A DNA stretch of 64,000 bases from Sphingopyxis sp. (GTDB taxonomy: Bacteria > Pseudomonadota > Alphaproteobacteria > Sphingomonadales > Sphingomonadaceae). The position numbers and the translations under genes are program-made. Each line of letters opens with the position of its first letter. Within the stretch, counting starts at the first letter, position 1. Below, piece after piece: positions 32,665-41,781 of this stretch. The stretch spans positions 1 to 64,000 of the forward strand of contig JASBSJ010000004.1 in the NCBI GenBank assembly GCA_030148985.1, in the 5' to 3' direction. The notes beneath the pieces are model-generated. The model worked only from the letters and a program-made list of their open reading frames with translations, was not told where the DNA came from and did no database searches.

Positions 32665-34076
32665 CGCGCCGCGCTTCCCGTCCGTTCGACCAGCCCGCCG
32701 CCCAGCGCGACATATAGCGTCACCAGATTGTCGACCTGCGCGCGGCGCAGCTCGATCAGCGTTTGTTCGGATGCAAACAGATTGCGCTCGGCATCGAGCA
32801 CTTCGAGATAGGTCGATACACCCTCCCGGTACCGCTTGCGCGCCAGGTCGGCGATCTGCCGCGTCGCCAGCGTGCCGCGTTCCTGCGCCTCGACCTGTTC
32901 GGCCAGATAACGTCGCCCGGCGAGTGCGTCGGCGACTTCGCGGAAGGCGCCCTGCACGGTGCGTTCATAAGTTGCGACGGCGATGTTCTCGCGCGCCTCG
33001 GAGACGGTCAGATTGCCTTGCCGCCGTCCGAAATCGAAGATCGGCAGGCTGATCGACGGACCAAAGCTCCATGTCATCCCGTCGTCGCTGAACAGATTGT
33101 CGAGCGCCCCCGAGGCGAAGCCGAAGCTGCCCGTCAGCGAGATCGACGGGAAAAAGGCCGCGCGGGCCGCGCCGACATTGGCGCGTGCGGCGCGCAGCCG
33201 TTCCTCGGCCGCGACAATGTCGGGACGTGCGACGAGCAGGTCCGACGGCAATCCTGCGGTGAGCGTCGGCGATCCGGCCTGTGCGACGAGCGGAAGCGGT
33301 GCGGGTAGGGGATCGGCCACAGGTCCGCCGGTGAGCACAGCCAGGAAGTTATCGGCCTGCGCCTTGCCGAGCTTCAGGCTCGCGAGCTGCGTCTCCGCCT
33401 GCGTCAGCAGCGTTTCCGACTGGCGATAGTCGAGCGCCGAGGTGACCCCCGCGTCAAGGCGGCGCTTGGCGATGCGCAGCCCTTCCTTGCGGCTCGTCAC
33501 CGTCGCTTCGGCGAGCTCGATCTGCTCCTCGGCGCCGCGCGAGGCGAAATAGGTCGAGGCGACGTCGCGGACGAGCGCGAGGCGAAAGGCACGCTCGGCG
33601 GCTTCGGTCGCGAGATATTGGCTGCGCGCCGCTTCGGAGAGATTCTTGACGCGCCCCCAGAAATCGAGCTCGAACGAGGTGACGCCGACGCCGACCGAAT
33701 AACGGTTCGTCGTGTCGGTCCCGACGCCGGTCAGCGACGCGCCGCGCGTTCGCGCCGCGCCGGCGCTGGCGCCCAGGGTGGGCAGGCGGTCGGCGGCCTG
33801 GATGCGATAAAGCCCGCGCGCTTCCTCGATCTGCGCGACCGCGACGGCAAGGTCGCGGTTGCGCTCCACAGCCTGTGCGATCAGCGCTTCGAGCCGCGGA
33901 TCGACGAGGAAATCGCGCCACGCGATGTTCGTCGCACGCTGGCCAAGCGTCGCGTCGCCGGCAAATTCGGCCGGATAGTCCGACGCGGTCGCCAGCGGCG
34001 GGCGCTCGTGCTTTGGCGCCATGTTGACGCATCCGGCGAGCGTCGTCGCCGCGAGAAGCAGGATCGCCTTACGCAT
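32661..34076 (-). CDS. RND efflux outer-membrane factor (NodT/OprM family lipoprotein)
   Basis: A 471-residue TolC-family channel protein. A lipoprotein signal with LAGC (lipobox) precedes NMAPKHERP, typical of OprM/NodT outer-membrane factors. The two halves carry the coiled-coil helices, e.g. AVERNRDLAVAVAQIEEARG and LAGRRYLAEQVEAQERG, that form the periplasmic tunnel. The ATG at 34076 is chosen because GAGGA lies 8 bases upstream; one at 34091 is less well placed. It overlaps the end of the RND pump gene by 8 bp and completes a tripartite export system. Confidence 0.9.
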   Translation of the reverse strand: MRKAILLLAATTLAGCVNMAPKHERPPLATASDYPAEFAGDATLGQRATNIAWRDFLVDPRLEALIAQAVERNRDLAVAVAQIEEARGLYRIQAADRLPTLGASAGAARTRGASLTGVGTDTTNRYSVGVGVTSFELDFWGRVKNLSEAARSQYLATEAAERAFRLALVRDVASTYFASRGAEEQIELAEATVTSRKEGLRIAKRRLDAGVTSALDYRQSETLLTQAETQLASLKLGKAQADNFLAVLTGGPVADPLPAPLPLVAQAGSPTLTAGLPSDLLVARPDIVAAEERLRAARANVGAARAAFFPSISLTGSFGFASGALDNLFSDDGMTWSFGPSISLPIFDFGRRQGNLTVSEARENIAVATYERTVQGAFREVADALAGRRYLAEQVEAQERGTLATRQIADLARKRYREGVSTYLEVLDAERNLFASEQTLIELRRAQVDNLVTLYVALGGGLVERTGSAAR

Positions 34077-37000
34077 GACCGGGCTCCTCATGATGGCCTC
34101 TTTCGGTGGGGGCAGGGGGCCGCTTGCGACTGAGCCATTTGCGCACCGACAGATAGAAAAGCGGGATGAAGAAAATGCCGAGCAGCGTCGCCGCGATCAT
34201 CCCGCCCATCACGCCCGACCCGACCGCGATGCGGCTCGCGGCGCCCGCGCCGGTCGCGATCACCAGCGGCACCATGCCGAGGATGAAAGCCAGACTGGTC
34301 ATGATGATAGGGCGAAGGCGCAGCTTCACCGCCTCCATCACCGCGTCGAGCGTCGATTTGCCCTCGGCCTCCTGTTCGATCGCGAACTCGACGATCAGGA
34401 TCGCATTCTTCGCGGCGAGGCCGATAATCGTGATCAGGCCGACGTTGAAATAAATGTCGGCCGACAGCCCGCGGAACATCGAGAAAAGCACCGCGCCGAG
34501 CACGCCGAGCGGCACCACGAGCAGCACCGCGACGGGCACCGACCAGCTTTCGTAAAGCGCGGCGAGCAGCAGGAAGACGACGACGAGCGACAGGCCCAGC
34601 AACATGCCGATCTGCCCTGCCGACTGCTTTTCCTCATAGGATATGCCGGTCCATTCGAACGAGAATCCGGGCGGCAGTTGCTCCGCCAGCCGTTCCATCT
34701 CGGCCATTGCCTCGCCCGTCGATTGCCCCGGCGCGGGTTCGCCCGAAATCGTCATCGCCGGATAGCCGTTGTACCGCTGGAGCTGCGGCGGCTCGGCCGA
34801 CCATTCGGCCTTGCTGAACGAACCGAAGGGCACCATGTCGCCCGTCGCGCTGCGCACGCGCAAGTCGAGCACGTCTTGCGGCGTCATGCGGTTCGCCGCG
34901 TCGGCTTGCAGCAGCACGCGCAGCACGCGGCCTTCGCGCGTGAAGTCGTTGGCATAGGCGCTGCCGAAACTGATCGCGAGCGTGGCATTGACCTCACCGA
35001 TCGACAGGCCGAGCGCGCGCGCCTGGATGCGGTCGATGTCGAGCTTCAGCACCGGCGCGTCCTCCTGCCCTTCGGGGCGGACGTTGGCGAGCAGCTTGCT
35101 CTGCATCGCGCCACCGAGCATCTGGTTGCGCGCGGCGACCAGCGCCTCGCGCCCGTTCGCGCCGCGATCCTGAAGCTTGAAGGTAAAGCCGCTGGACGTG
35201 CCGAGTTCGGGGATGGACGGCGGGCTCAGCGAAAAGGCAAAGGCTTCCTTGATGCCCATCAAGGTGCCCATCGCCTTGCCGGCGATCGCGTCGGCGCTGT
35301 CGCCGTCGCCCGTGCGCTCGTCCCAGGGTTTCAGCGGCGTGAACATGATCGCGTTCGCCTGACCCTGGCCGAAAAAGCTGAAGCCGTTGACGAGCACGAT
35401 GTTCGCGACCTGCGGCTGTTCGTCGAAAAAGGCCTTCACCTGCTTTGTCGCTTCGGCCGTTCGCTGCGACGTGGCGCCGGGTGGCGCCTGAATCACGGTG
35501 ATCAGATAGCCCTGATCCTCCTGTGGCAGGAAGGATCCGGGCAGGCGCGAGAAGAGGAGCGCGGTTATCGCAACCATCGCCACGAACACACCCAGCCAGC
35601 GCAGCGGCGTAGCGAGCATCTTGCCCACGCCGCCCTGATAACGATCGGTCGTGCGCCCGAACCAGCCGTTGAAGCGGTCGAAGAAACGATCGAAAAACAC
35701 GCCGACCGGCCCTGTGCGCTTGGTCTGGTCGTGCGGCTTTAACAGGGTCGCGCACAGCGCCGGCGTCAGCGTGAGCGCGAGCAGCGCCGAGAAGGCGATC
35801 GAAATCGCCAGCGTCATCGAAAACTGGCGATAGATGCCGCCGGTCGAGCCGGGGAAGAACGCCATCGGGATGAACACCGCGATCAGCACCAGCGTGATGC
35901 CGATGATCGCGCTGGTGATCTGGCTCATCGCCTTCACCGTCGCCTCATAGGGCGGCAGATGCTCCTCGTTCATGATGCGCTCGACATTCTCGATGACGAC
36001 GATCGCATCGTCGACGAGGATGCCGATCGCCAGCACCATGCCGAACAAGGTCAGCACGTTGATCGAGAATCCGAACATCCACAGGCCAAGGCACGCCCCC
36101 GCCAGCGCAATCGGCACGACGATCGTCGGGATCACCGTCGCCCGCCAGTTCTGCAGGAACAGGAACATGACGAGGAAGACGAGGATCATCGCCTCGACCA
36201 GTGTCTTCACCACCTCCTCGATCGACAGTTCGACGAAGGGCGTCGTGTCATAGGGGATCGACCAGGTGATGTCGGGCGGGAATCCCTTGGCCAGCTCGTC
36301 CATCTGCGCGCGAACGCCCTCGGCGGTCGACAGCGCGTTGGCGCCGGGGGTCAGCTGGACCGCAAGGCCCGCCATCGGCTTGCCGTTGAGTTCGGACGAG
36401 AAGAGATAGCTTGCGGCGCCCAGTTCGACGCGGCCGACATCGGCCAGCGTCACCGCCGACCCGTCGGGGTTGGCGCGCAGGATGATGCTTTCGAACTGTT
36501 CGGGCTTGGTGAAGCGGCCCTGCGTCGTGATGACCGCGTTCAGCTCGGCGCCCTTGGCGATCGGCTGATCGCCCAGCTGGCCGCCCGGCGTCTGGCTGTT
36601 CTGCTCCTGCACGGCGGCTAGCGCTTCGGCGGCGGAGAGATTGTAGGAAGCGAGCTTTTGGGGATCGAGCCAGACGCGCATCGCATATTCGGGCGCGAAC
36701 GCTTGCACATTGCCGACCCCGTTCACGCGCCTGAGCTCGTCGAGCACGCGCGTGTTGGCGAAATTATTGACCTCCATCGGGTCGGTGTTGCCGCTTTTCG
36801 ACGTGACCGCGACGATCAGCAGGAAGCTCGAATTGGCTTCGGTCACCGAAATGCCCTGGCGCCGCACATCTTCGGGCAGCCGCTGTTCGACGCGGCGGAG
36901 GCGGTTCTGCACCTCCATCTGCGCATTGTCGATGTCGGTCCCTGCCTCGAACGTCAGCGTGATCGACGCCGTCCCGTTCGATTCGCTGGTCGAGGCCATG

Positions 37001-37233
37001 TAGAGAAAGCCCTCGACCCCGTTCAGCTCCTGCTCGATGACCTGCGTGACATTCTGCTCAAGCGTGCTCGCGTCGGCGCCCGGATAGGTGACGCCGATCG
37101 TCAGCGACGGCGGCGCGACCGACGGATATTGCTCCACTGGCAGCCCGCGCAGCGCGATGATCCCGGCGAGCAGGATGCCGATGGCGATGACCCAGGAAAA
37201 GATGGGCCGGTCGATGAAAAAGCGGGGGGTCAT
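34069..37233 (-). CDS. RND multidrug efflux pump, HAE1 family permease
   Basis: A 1054-residue AcrB/MexB-type inner-membrane pump with the normal length for HAE1 transporters. It begins MTPRFFIDRPIFSWVIAI, has the TM4 charge-relay segment GMVLAIGILVDDAIVVIENVERIM containing the essential aspartate pair, and the second half repeats the fold with GLITIIGLAAKNAILIVEFA. It exports hydrophobic and amphiphilic compounds across the envelope by proton antiport. The adaptor gene lies 6 bp upstream and the channel gene overlaps downstream. The substrate range cannot be read from sequence. Confidence 0.93.
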   Translation of the reverse strand: MTPRFFIDRPIFSWVIAIGILLAGIIALRGLPVEQYPSVAPPSLTIGVTYPGADASTLEQNVTQVIEQELNGVEGFLYMASTSESNGTASITLTFEAGTDIDNAQMEVQNRLRRVEQRLPEDVRRQGISVTEANSSFLLIVAVTSKSGNTDPMEVNNFANTRVLDELRRVNGVGNVQAFAPEYAMRVWLDPQKLASYNLSAAEALAAVQEQNSQTPGGQLGDQPIAKGAELNAVITTQGRFTKPEQFESIILRANPDGSAVTLADVGRVELGAASYLFSSELNGKPMAGLAVQLTPGANALSTAEGVRAQMDELAKGFPPDITWSIPYDTTPFVELSIEEVVKTLVEAMILVFLVMFLFLQNWRATVIPTIVVPIALAGACLGLWMFGFSINVLTLFGMVLAIGILVDDAIVVIENVERIMNEEHLPPYEATVKAMSQITSAIIGITLVLIAVFIPMAFFPGSTGGIYRQFSMTLAISIAFSALLALTLTPALCATLLKPHDQTKRTGPVGVFFDRFFDRFNGWFGRTTDRYQGGVGKMLATPLRWLGVFVAMVAITALLFSRLPGSFLPQEDQGYLITVIQAPPGATSQRTAEATKQVKAFFDEQPQVANIVLVNGFSFFGQGQANAIMFTPLKPWDERTGDGDSADAIAGKAMGTLMGIKEAFAFSLSPPSIPELGTSSGFTFKLQDRGANGREALVAARNQMLGGAMQSKLLANVRPEGQEDAPVLKLDIDRIQARALGLSIGEVNATLAISFGSAYANDFTREGRVLRVLLQADAANRMTPQDVLDLRVRSATGDMVPFGSFSKAEWSAEPPQLQRYNGYPAMTISGEPAPGQSTGEAMAEMERLAEQLPPGFSFEWTGISYEEKQSAGQIGMLLGLSLVVVFLLLAALYESWSVPVAVLLVVPLGVLGAVLFSMFRGLSADIYFNVGLITIIGLAAKNAILIVEFAIEQEAEGKSTLDAVMEAVKLRLRPIIMTSLAFILGMVPLVIATGAGAASRIAVGSGVMGGMIAATLLGIFFIPLFYLSVRKWLSRKRPPAPTERGHHEEPGHA

Positions 37234-37239
37234 GGCGGA

Positions 37240-38394
37240 TCAGCGCTTCGCGGGCGGCGTCGACGCCGTTCCCTTGGGCGGCGCGATGCGCACCGGCTGG
37301 CCCGGCTGAACCTTTTGCAGCCCATCGACGATCACCCGGTCGCCGGGCTTCAGCCCGTCGAGCACCGCCCATTGTCCCGCGACCATCGCGCCGAGCTTGA
37401 TCGGCCGCGGGGTCGCGACATTCTTGGCATCGAGCACCATCACGCTGGCGGCATCGCCGGTCAATTTGACCGCGCGCTGCGGGATCAGCATCCCGTCCGC
37501 GCGATTGCCGGCGAAAATGCGCGCGCGCACGAACTGGCCGGGGAGCAACGCGGCACTCGGGTTGGGGAATTCGGCGCGCAGCGCGGCGGTTCCCGTGGCC
37601 TCGTCGATCGACAGGTCGAGAAAGTCGAGGTGGCCGACGACTGGATAGGCACTGCCGTCCTCGAGGATCAGCTGCACCTCGACACGCTCGAGCTGCTGCG
37701 CGCTGATCCGACCCGACCCCATGTCGCGGCGCGTTGCAAGCAGGTCCGAACTCGACTGGCCGAAATTCACGTAGACGCGGTCGATCTGTTCGATTGTCGT
37801 CAGCAGCGTGCCCTGCGCCGCGCTGACCAGCGCGCCTTCGGTCACTTCGGCGCGGCGCGCGCGGCCCGAAATCGGCGCGGTGACCGACGCATAGCCGAGA
37901 TTCAGCCGTGCCGACTCCAGATTGGCCTGCGCCGCATGCACATCGGCTTCGGCGGTGCGCTGCGCGGCGACGGCGGCGTCATATTCCTGCTTGCCGATCG
38001 CCTGGTCGGCGAGCAGCGGCTGGTAACGCGCGACGACCTGCCGCGCGTTCGCCGCGGTTGCCTGTGCGCGGGCCAGCTGCGCTCGGGCGGCATTGGCATT
38101 GGCGGTCAGCTGGCGCGGATCGATGCGGAAAAGCGCGGTGCCGGCGCGCACAAAACTGCCCTCGTTGAACAGCCGACGTTCGACGATGCCATCGACACGC
38201 GCGCGCACTTCCGAGGTCCGATACGCCTGGACACGGCCCGGCAGTTCGATGACATTGGGCACCGGCTGCGACCGGACGGTGACGATATTCACCTCGGGCG
38301 GCGGCGGGGCGGGGGGCGCTTCGGATGAACAGGCGACCAATGACAGCGCCAGCACAGCACCGGCGGCGTAGCCGAGAGAGGAGATGCGACTCAT
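37240..38394 (-). CDS. RND efflux periplasmic adaptor (membrane fusion protein)
   Basis: A 384-residue lipoprotein adaptor of the AcrA/MexA type. The first 22 residues hold a lipoprotein signal (LSLVACSS). Then come barrel and lipoyl halves (VIELPGRVQAYRTSEVRARVDGIV, ASVTAPISGRARRAEV) flanking a helical hairpin (RAQLARAQATAANARQVVAR). It bridges pump and channel in the periplasm. It is first in the operon adaptor-pump-channel-alkC. A TetR gene is divergent upstream with an 18-bp palindrome between. Confidence 0.92.
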   Translation of the reverse strand: MSRISSLGYAAGAVLALSLVACSSEAPPAPPPPEVNIVTVRSQPVPNVIELPGRVQAYRTSEVRARVDGIVERRLFNEGSFVRAGTALFRIDPRQLTANANAARAQLARAQATAANARQVVARYQPLLADQAIGKQEYDAAVAAQRTAEADVHAAQANLESARLNLGYASVTAPISGRARRAEVTEGALVSAAQGTLLTTIEQIDRVYVNFGQSSSDLLATRRDMGSGRISAQQLERVEVQLILEDGSAYPVVGHLDFLDLSIDEATGTAALRAEFPNPSAALLPGQFVRARIFAGNRADGMLIPQRAVKLTGDAASVMVLDAKNVATPRPIKLGAMVAGQWAVLDGLKPGDRVIVDGLQKVQPGQPVRIAPPKGTASTPPAKR

Positions 38395-38459
38395 AAAGAC
38401 CCCTGAAAAACGCTGTTGCGCGCGCCCTTCGTATACGCGAAAGCTTGCGCGGAGGCGCC

Positions 38460-38477
38460 CTGTAATTCAAATTACAG
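38460..38477. promoter_or_regulatory. Palindromic operator CTGTAATT-CA-AATTACAG of the efflux operon
   Basis: A perfect 8-bp inverted repeat with a 2-bp centre lies between the divergent efflux adaptor (38394) and TetR (38506) starts. Size and position are standard for a TetR operator that controls both genes. Confidence 0.7.
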
Positions 38478-38505
38478 ATAAGCGCAAGGGAAGAGGAACT
38501 GCAAA

Positions 38506-39153
38506 TTGAATATGTCGGAAACGACTTCATCTCAGAGAGATACAGGTTCACCGCGCGAACGCCGTTACAACGCGATTCTCGACGCGGCGGAGGCGCTGTT
38601 CCTCGAACATGGTTATGACCGCACCAGTCTTGCCGACATCGTTCGGCGTTCGGGTGGTTCCCTCGCCACGCTTTATGACCTTTTCGGGAACAAGCAGGGC
38701 CTGCTGCGTGCCATTGCAGCACGATGGGCCGGCGAAACAGCCTTCCGTCCGCTCGATCCGGCGGTGACTGTAACCATGCCGACCGTCGAAATCCTCAAAT
38801 GCTATGCTTATCGGCAAAGCGACGCGATGCAGTCGCCGCGCGCCATTGCGTTGATGCGGATGCTCGTGTCGGAAAGTTTGCGGGACCGCGATTTCGCGGC
38901 GGGCATCTATCGCGATCTCCATATATCTGCGATCGACGAGCTGGCCGAATTATTCGCCGGATGGGTCGCCGCCGGCAAGGCCAAAATCGACGATCCCGAA
39001 GCCGCGGCAAAATTGTTCCTCAACATCGTCTTCGGCGATTCGATGCTCAATGCACTCGCCGGGATTGAGGAGGAGTGGCTCGGCAGGGACCAGATCGACT
39101 GGCGGCTGCAACCCTTCATTTCGCATTTCGGTATCGCGGCGGACCCGGCCTGA
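38506..39153 (+). CDS. TetR/AcrR family transcriptional regulator
   Basis: A 215-residue TetR-type repressor. The DNA-binding domain covers about residues 18-65, with RYNAILDAAEALFLEHGYDRTSLADIVRRSG and LATLYDLFGNKQGLL as the helix-turn-helix; the C-terminal helical part would bind the inducer. A TTG at 38506 is 8 bases from AGAGGA, whereas the ATG at 38512 is 14 bases away, so the TTG start is favoured by spacing; the difference is only two residues. It is divergent from the efflux operon and almost certainly represses it. Confidence 0.88.
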   Translation: MNMSETTSSQRDTGSPRERRYNAILDAAEALFLEHGYDRTSLADIVRRSGGSLATLYDLFGNKQGLLRAIAARWAGETAFRPLDPAVTVTMPTVEILKCYAYRQSDAMQSPRAIALMRMLVSESLRDRDFAAGIYRDLHISAIDELAELFAGWVAAGKAKIDDPEAAAKLFLNIVFGDSMLNALAGIEEEWLGRDQIDWRLQPFISHFGIAADPA

Positions 39154-39181
39154 TTTCGACTGGCTTCGATCGTTCCGCCGG

Positions 39182-39676
39182 CTATTGGGCGGGCTCGACG
39201 CCAAGCAGTTCGACGGTGAACAGCAGCGTCGCGCCGCCGGGGATCGGCCCCTTGCCGTCGGCGCCATAGCCAAGCTGCCAGGGGATCGCGAGTTCGACCG
39301 TGTCCCCGACGCTCATCAGTGCGACGCCTTCCTGCCAGCCCTGGATGACGCGGTTGAGCGGAAAGCTGGTCGGCTCGCCGCGGCGGATCGAGCTGTCGAA
39401 TTCGCGCCCGTCGGCAAAGGCGCCGACATAATGGACGGTGACGTTATCAGCGGGACGGGGGCGTGCGCCCGTGCCGTCGCCGGCGACGCGGCGCCAGCGC
39501 AGCCCGCTCGGCGTCACGCGCCAGCCATCGGCGCCGTGACGCGCGGCCAGCGCCGCCATCTGGTTGTTGAGATAGGCGGTGCCCTGGGTGGGCAGCGTAT
39601 CTGCCGACTGGGCAAACGCCGCGGTGGCAGTGCCGAGCGCGATGATTGCGGCGAACAGGTGGTTGGCCTTTGACAT
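39182..39676 (-). CDS. FKBP-type peptidyl-prolyl cis-trans isomerase
   Basis: A 164-residue exported FKBP. A signal peptide covers about residues 1-23 (ATAAFAQ). A short linker leads to the FKBP domain, with NVTVHYVGAFADGREFDSS, FPLNRVIQGWQEGV and the C-terminal GGATLLFTVELLGVE, all conserved in this fold. It speeds proline isomerisation of proteins in the periplasm. The ATG at 39676 has GGGAGAAG upstream. It ends 28 bp after the TetR stop, convergently. Confidence 0.9.
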   Translation of the reverse strand: MSKANHLFAAIIALGTATAAFAQSADTLPTQGTAYLNNQMAALAARHGADGWRVTPSGLRWRRVAGDGTGARPRPADNVTVHYVGAFADGREFDSSIRRGEPTSFPLNRVIQGWQEGVALMSVGDTVELAIPWQLGYGADGKGPIPGGATLLFTVELLGVEPAQ

Positions 39677-39865
39677 GCGGTGACTTCTCCCTCGATCGAC
39701 GTCGCATAAACCCATCACGAGCCGGATGCGCAAGGGGGCTTTCGTGCCGCCCGCAATCCGGGGCGAGCCGTCCTGCATTTGCGATGAATAGTTTTGGGAC
39801 GAGCATCGAATGGGGATTGTGTCCGTTTGTCAAAGACTAGCCCCGTCCACCCAAGGGAGATTTAT

Positions 39866-40093
39866 ATGCGCATTTTCAAAAAGGCGGCGATTTCGCTCGC
39901 GGCGCTTTTGGTCGTCGCGCCGCCCGTGGCCGCTTCGGCGGCCAGCGGCGCTCGCGCCACCTCGATGGTATCCGGCGAAAATGAGCTTTCGGGCAATTCC
40001 AGCTGGATTATCGGACTGATCGGCCTGCTCGCGGGTGTGACCGCGATGGTTCTGATCGCCGAGGACGATGACGACGCGCCGGTAAGCCCCTAA
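39866..40093 (+). CDS. Small exported hypothetical protein with membrane segment
   Basis: A 75-residue protein. Residues 1 to about 24 are a signal peptide ending ASA. Near the C-terminus is a hydrophobic stretch (IIGLIGLLAGVTAMVLIA) followed by a short acidic tail EDDDDAPVSP. AAGGGAGA lies upstream of the ATG, giving good support for translation. Similar tiny proteins with a hydrophobic helix and aspartate-rich end are frequent in sphingomonads; no function is known. A strong terminator follows at 40120. Confidence 0.75.
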   Translation: MRIFKKAAISLAALLVVAPPVAASAASGARATSMVSGENELSGNSSWIIGLIGLLAGVTAMVLIAEDDDDAPVSP

Positions 40094-40119
40094 GTTGATC
40101 GTCGCTTGACCCCTAACTA

Positions 40120-40153
40120 ACGGCCGATCGCGGACTGCGCGGTCGGCCGTTTT
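40120..40153 (+). terminator. Rho-independent terminator after the small exported protein
   Basis: A 13-bp stem (ACGGCCGATCGCG against CGCGGTCGGCCGT, with one G-U-type mismatch) with a 5-base loop is followed by TTT. It lies 26 bp after the stop at 40093. Confidence 0.75.
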
Positions 40154-40304
40154 CGCTTTCGCCCCTATGAACGGCGGCGTGTCCTTGCGACATTTTGCGA
40201 CAATTTTCCGGCGGACCGGCACGGGGCTGGGACAAATGGCGCCTAAAACTGCCTTCATCGAACGCGGGGCTCTCCCCGCCGCTTCGCACGAAGGAGTTTG
40301 TGAC

Positions 40305-40904
40305 ATGAACAAGAAGATCAGTCTTTTGACGCTGGGTGTGGCGCTGATTGCCGTGCCCGTTCTCGCCGCCCCCGGCAGCGCGCGGGGCGATGCCGATGGC
40401 AATGGCACGCTGACGCGCGCCGAAGCTCAGGCTCATGCGACGCAGATGTTCGCTCGGATGGATGCGAATAAGGATGGCAAGCTTGATGCTGCCGACCGCA
40501 CCGCCAAGCGCGCCGAAATGCAGGCCAAGATGTTCGAGCGGATCGACGCCGACAAGGACGGCAGCATCAGCCGCGCCGAATGGGATCAGCACGGTGCCGA
40601 TCGCGCCGCGAAACGCGCCGAGCGCGGCGAAAAGCGCGCTGAATCCGGCGAAGGCCGCAAGGGCAAGCGCTATGCAATGCGCGGCCATCACGGCAAGCGC
40701 GGCGGCCATCAAGCGATGATGGGCAAGGCCGACACCGACGGTGACAAGGCGATCAGCCAGGCCGAATTCCAGACCGCGGCGCTCGCGCGCTTCGATGCCG
40801 CCGACGCGAACAAGGACGGACAGGTGACCGCCGACGAACGCGCCGCGCAGCGCAGCGCCTGGCGTGCCAAGCGCGCGGCCCCCGCTGCCCCCGCCGGAGA
40901 ATAA
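40305..40904 (+). CDS. EF-hand domain protein, exported
   Basis: A 199-residue exported calcium-binding protein. Residues 1 to about 22 are a signal peptide. Five EF-hand loops are visible: 29-40, 53-64, 81-92, 144-155 and 168-179. The fourth (DTDGDKAISQAE) has lysine in place of the conserved glycine at position 6, so it may bind calcium poorly. Between the third and fourth loops is a lysine/arginine-rich segment. AAGGAG precedes the ATG. It sits upstream of a two-component system but is separated by hairpins, so a link to calcium sensing is only speculative. Confidence 0.85.
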   Translation: MNKKISLLTLGVALIAVPVLAAPGSARGDADGNGTLTRAEAQAHATQMFARMDANKDGKLDAADRTAKRAEMQAKMFERIDADKDGSISRAEWDQHGADRAAKRAERGEKRAESGEGRKGKRYAMRGHHGKRGGHQAMMGKADTDGDKAISQAEFQTAALARFDAADANKDGQVTADERAAQRSAWRAKRAAPAAPAGE

Positions 40905-40910
40905 ACAATT

Positions 40911-41017
40911 TGGCAGGGACGGGCGGCGGCGCGGTGTCTTCCTCCCCCTCCCGGCATTGCCTTTGCCGCCACGCCCTGCCAGCTATCGCCCACCGGTCCT
41001 TTGCGGCCGGTGGGCGA
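40911..41017 (+). other. Structured intergenic segment between EF-hand gene and response regulator
   Basis: Two stems can form: a long-range TGGCAGGG (40911-40918) with CCCTGCCA (40974-40981), and a perfect 11-bp hairpin TCGCCCACCGG (40986-40996) with CCGGTGGGCGA (41007-41017). No U-run follows the second, so it may be a leader structure for the response regulator or an inefficient terminator. Confidence 0.45.
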
Positions 41018-41046
41018 ACCAGTTTCCGACGGACGGATGACAAGCG

Positions 41047-41781
41047 ATGACCGATAGCGACCTGCCGCGCATCCTGCTGATCGACGACGAACCGTCGATC
41101 CGCGAGCCGCTGAGCGAATATCTGACCGCGCAGGGCTTTGCCGTCACCGACGCCGCAAGCGCGGCCGAGGCGCGGTCGGTGCTGCGCGCCAAATCGGTCG
41201 ATCTGGTCGTCAGCGACATCATGATGCCCGGCGAGGACGGGCTGTCGCTCACGCGCCATCTGCGCGAAACGAGCAGCATCCCCGTCATCCTGCTGACTGC
41301 GCGCGCGGAGGATACCGAACGCATCATCGGGCTGGAGATCGGCGCCGACGATTATGTCGTCAAACCCTTCAACCCGCGCGAACTCGTCGCGCGCATCCGC
41401 ACCGTGCTGCGCCGCACGCAGCAGGGCGGGCGCGCGCTCGACACCGGCGGCACCTGCTATGCCTTTGGCGACTGGGTGCTGCGCGAGGTCGAGCGCGTCC
41501 TGGTCGATAGCGAGGGGACCGAAGTCGCGTTGTCGTCGGGCGAATATCATTTGCTCCACGCGCTGCTCCGCCACCCGCGACAGGTGATGAGCCGCGACCG
41601 GCTGCTCGATCTGGTGCGCGGGCGCGAGGCCGATATTTTCGACCGCGCGATCGACAATCTGGTCAGCCGCCTGCGCAAGAAGATCGAGGTCGACCCCGCG
41701 CACCCGCAAATCGTCAAGACCGTCTGGGGCGGCGGCTACACGCTCGCATGCGAAGTCAAGCGGCTGGGCCCCGCGGCGTGA
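41047..41781 (+). CDS. OmpR-family response regulator
   Basis: A 244-residue response regulator. The receiver domain (residues 8-120) has LLIDDEPSIREPL, phospho-acceptor Asp57 in VVSDIMMPGEDG, and Lys106 in VVKPFNPREL. The C-terminal winged helix (about 135-235) shows LSSGEYHLLHALLRHPRQVMSRDRLL and the ending VKTVWGGGYTLA. It controls transcription when phosphorylated by the partner kinase encoded next, whose GTG overlaps its stop. The ending and promoter architecture are those of OmpR/PhoB-type proteins. No operator can be named. Confidence 0.92.
   Translation: MTDSDLPRILLIDDEPSIREPLSEYLTAQGFAVTDAASAAEARSVLRAKSVDLVVSDIMMPGEDGLSLTRHLRETSSIPVILLTARAEDTERIIGLEIGADDYVVKPFNPRELVARIRTVLRRTQQGGRALDTGGTCYAFGDWVLREVERVLVDSEGTEVALSSGEYHLLHALLRHPRQVMSRDRLLDLVRGREADIFDRAIDNLVSRLRKKIEVDPAHPQIVKTVWGGGYTLACEVKRLGPAA

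Noticed and set aside
38440-38505. Possible small RNA or tRNA in AT-rich intergenic gap
   Set aside because: No cloverleaf or conserved RNA structure; the AT-rich stretch is explained by the TetR operator and promoters.
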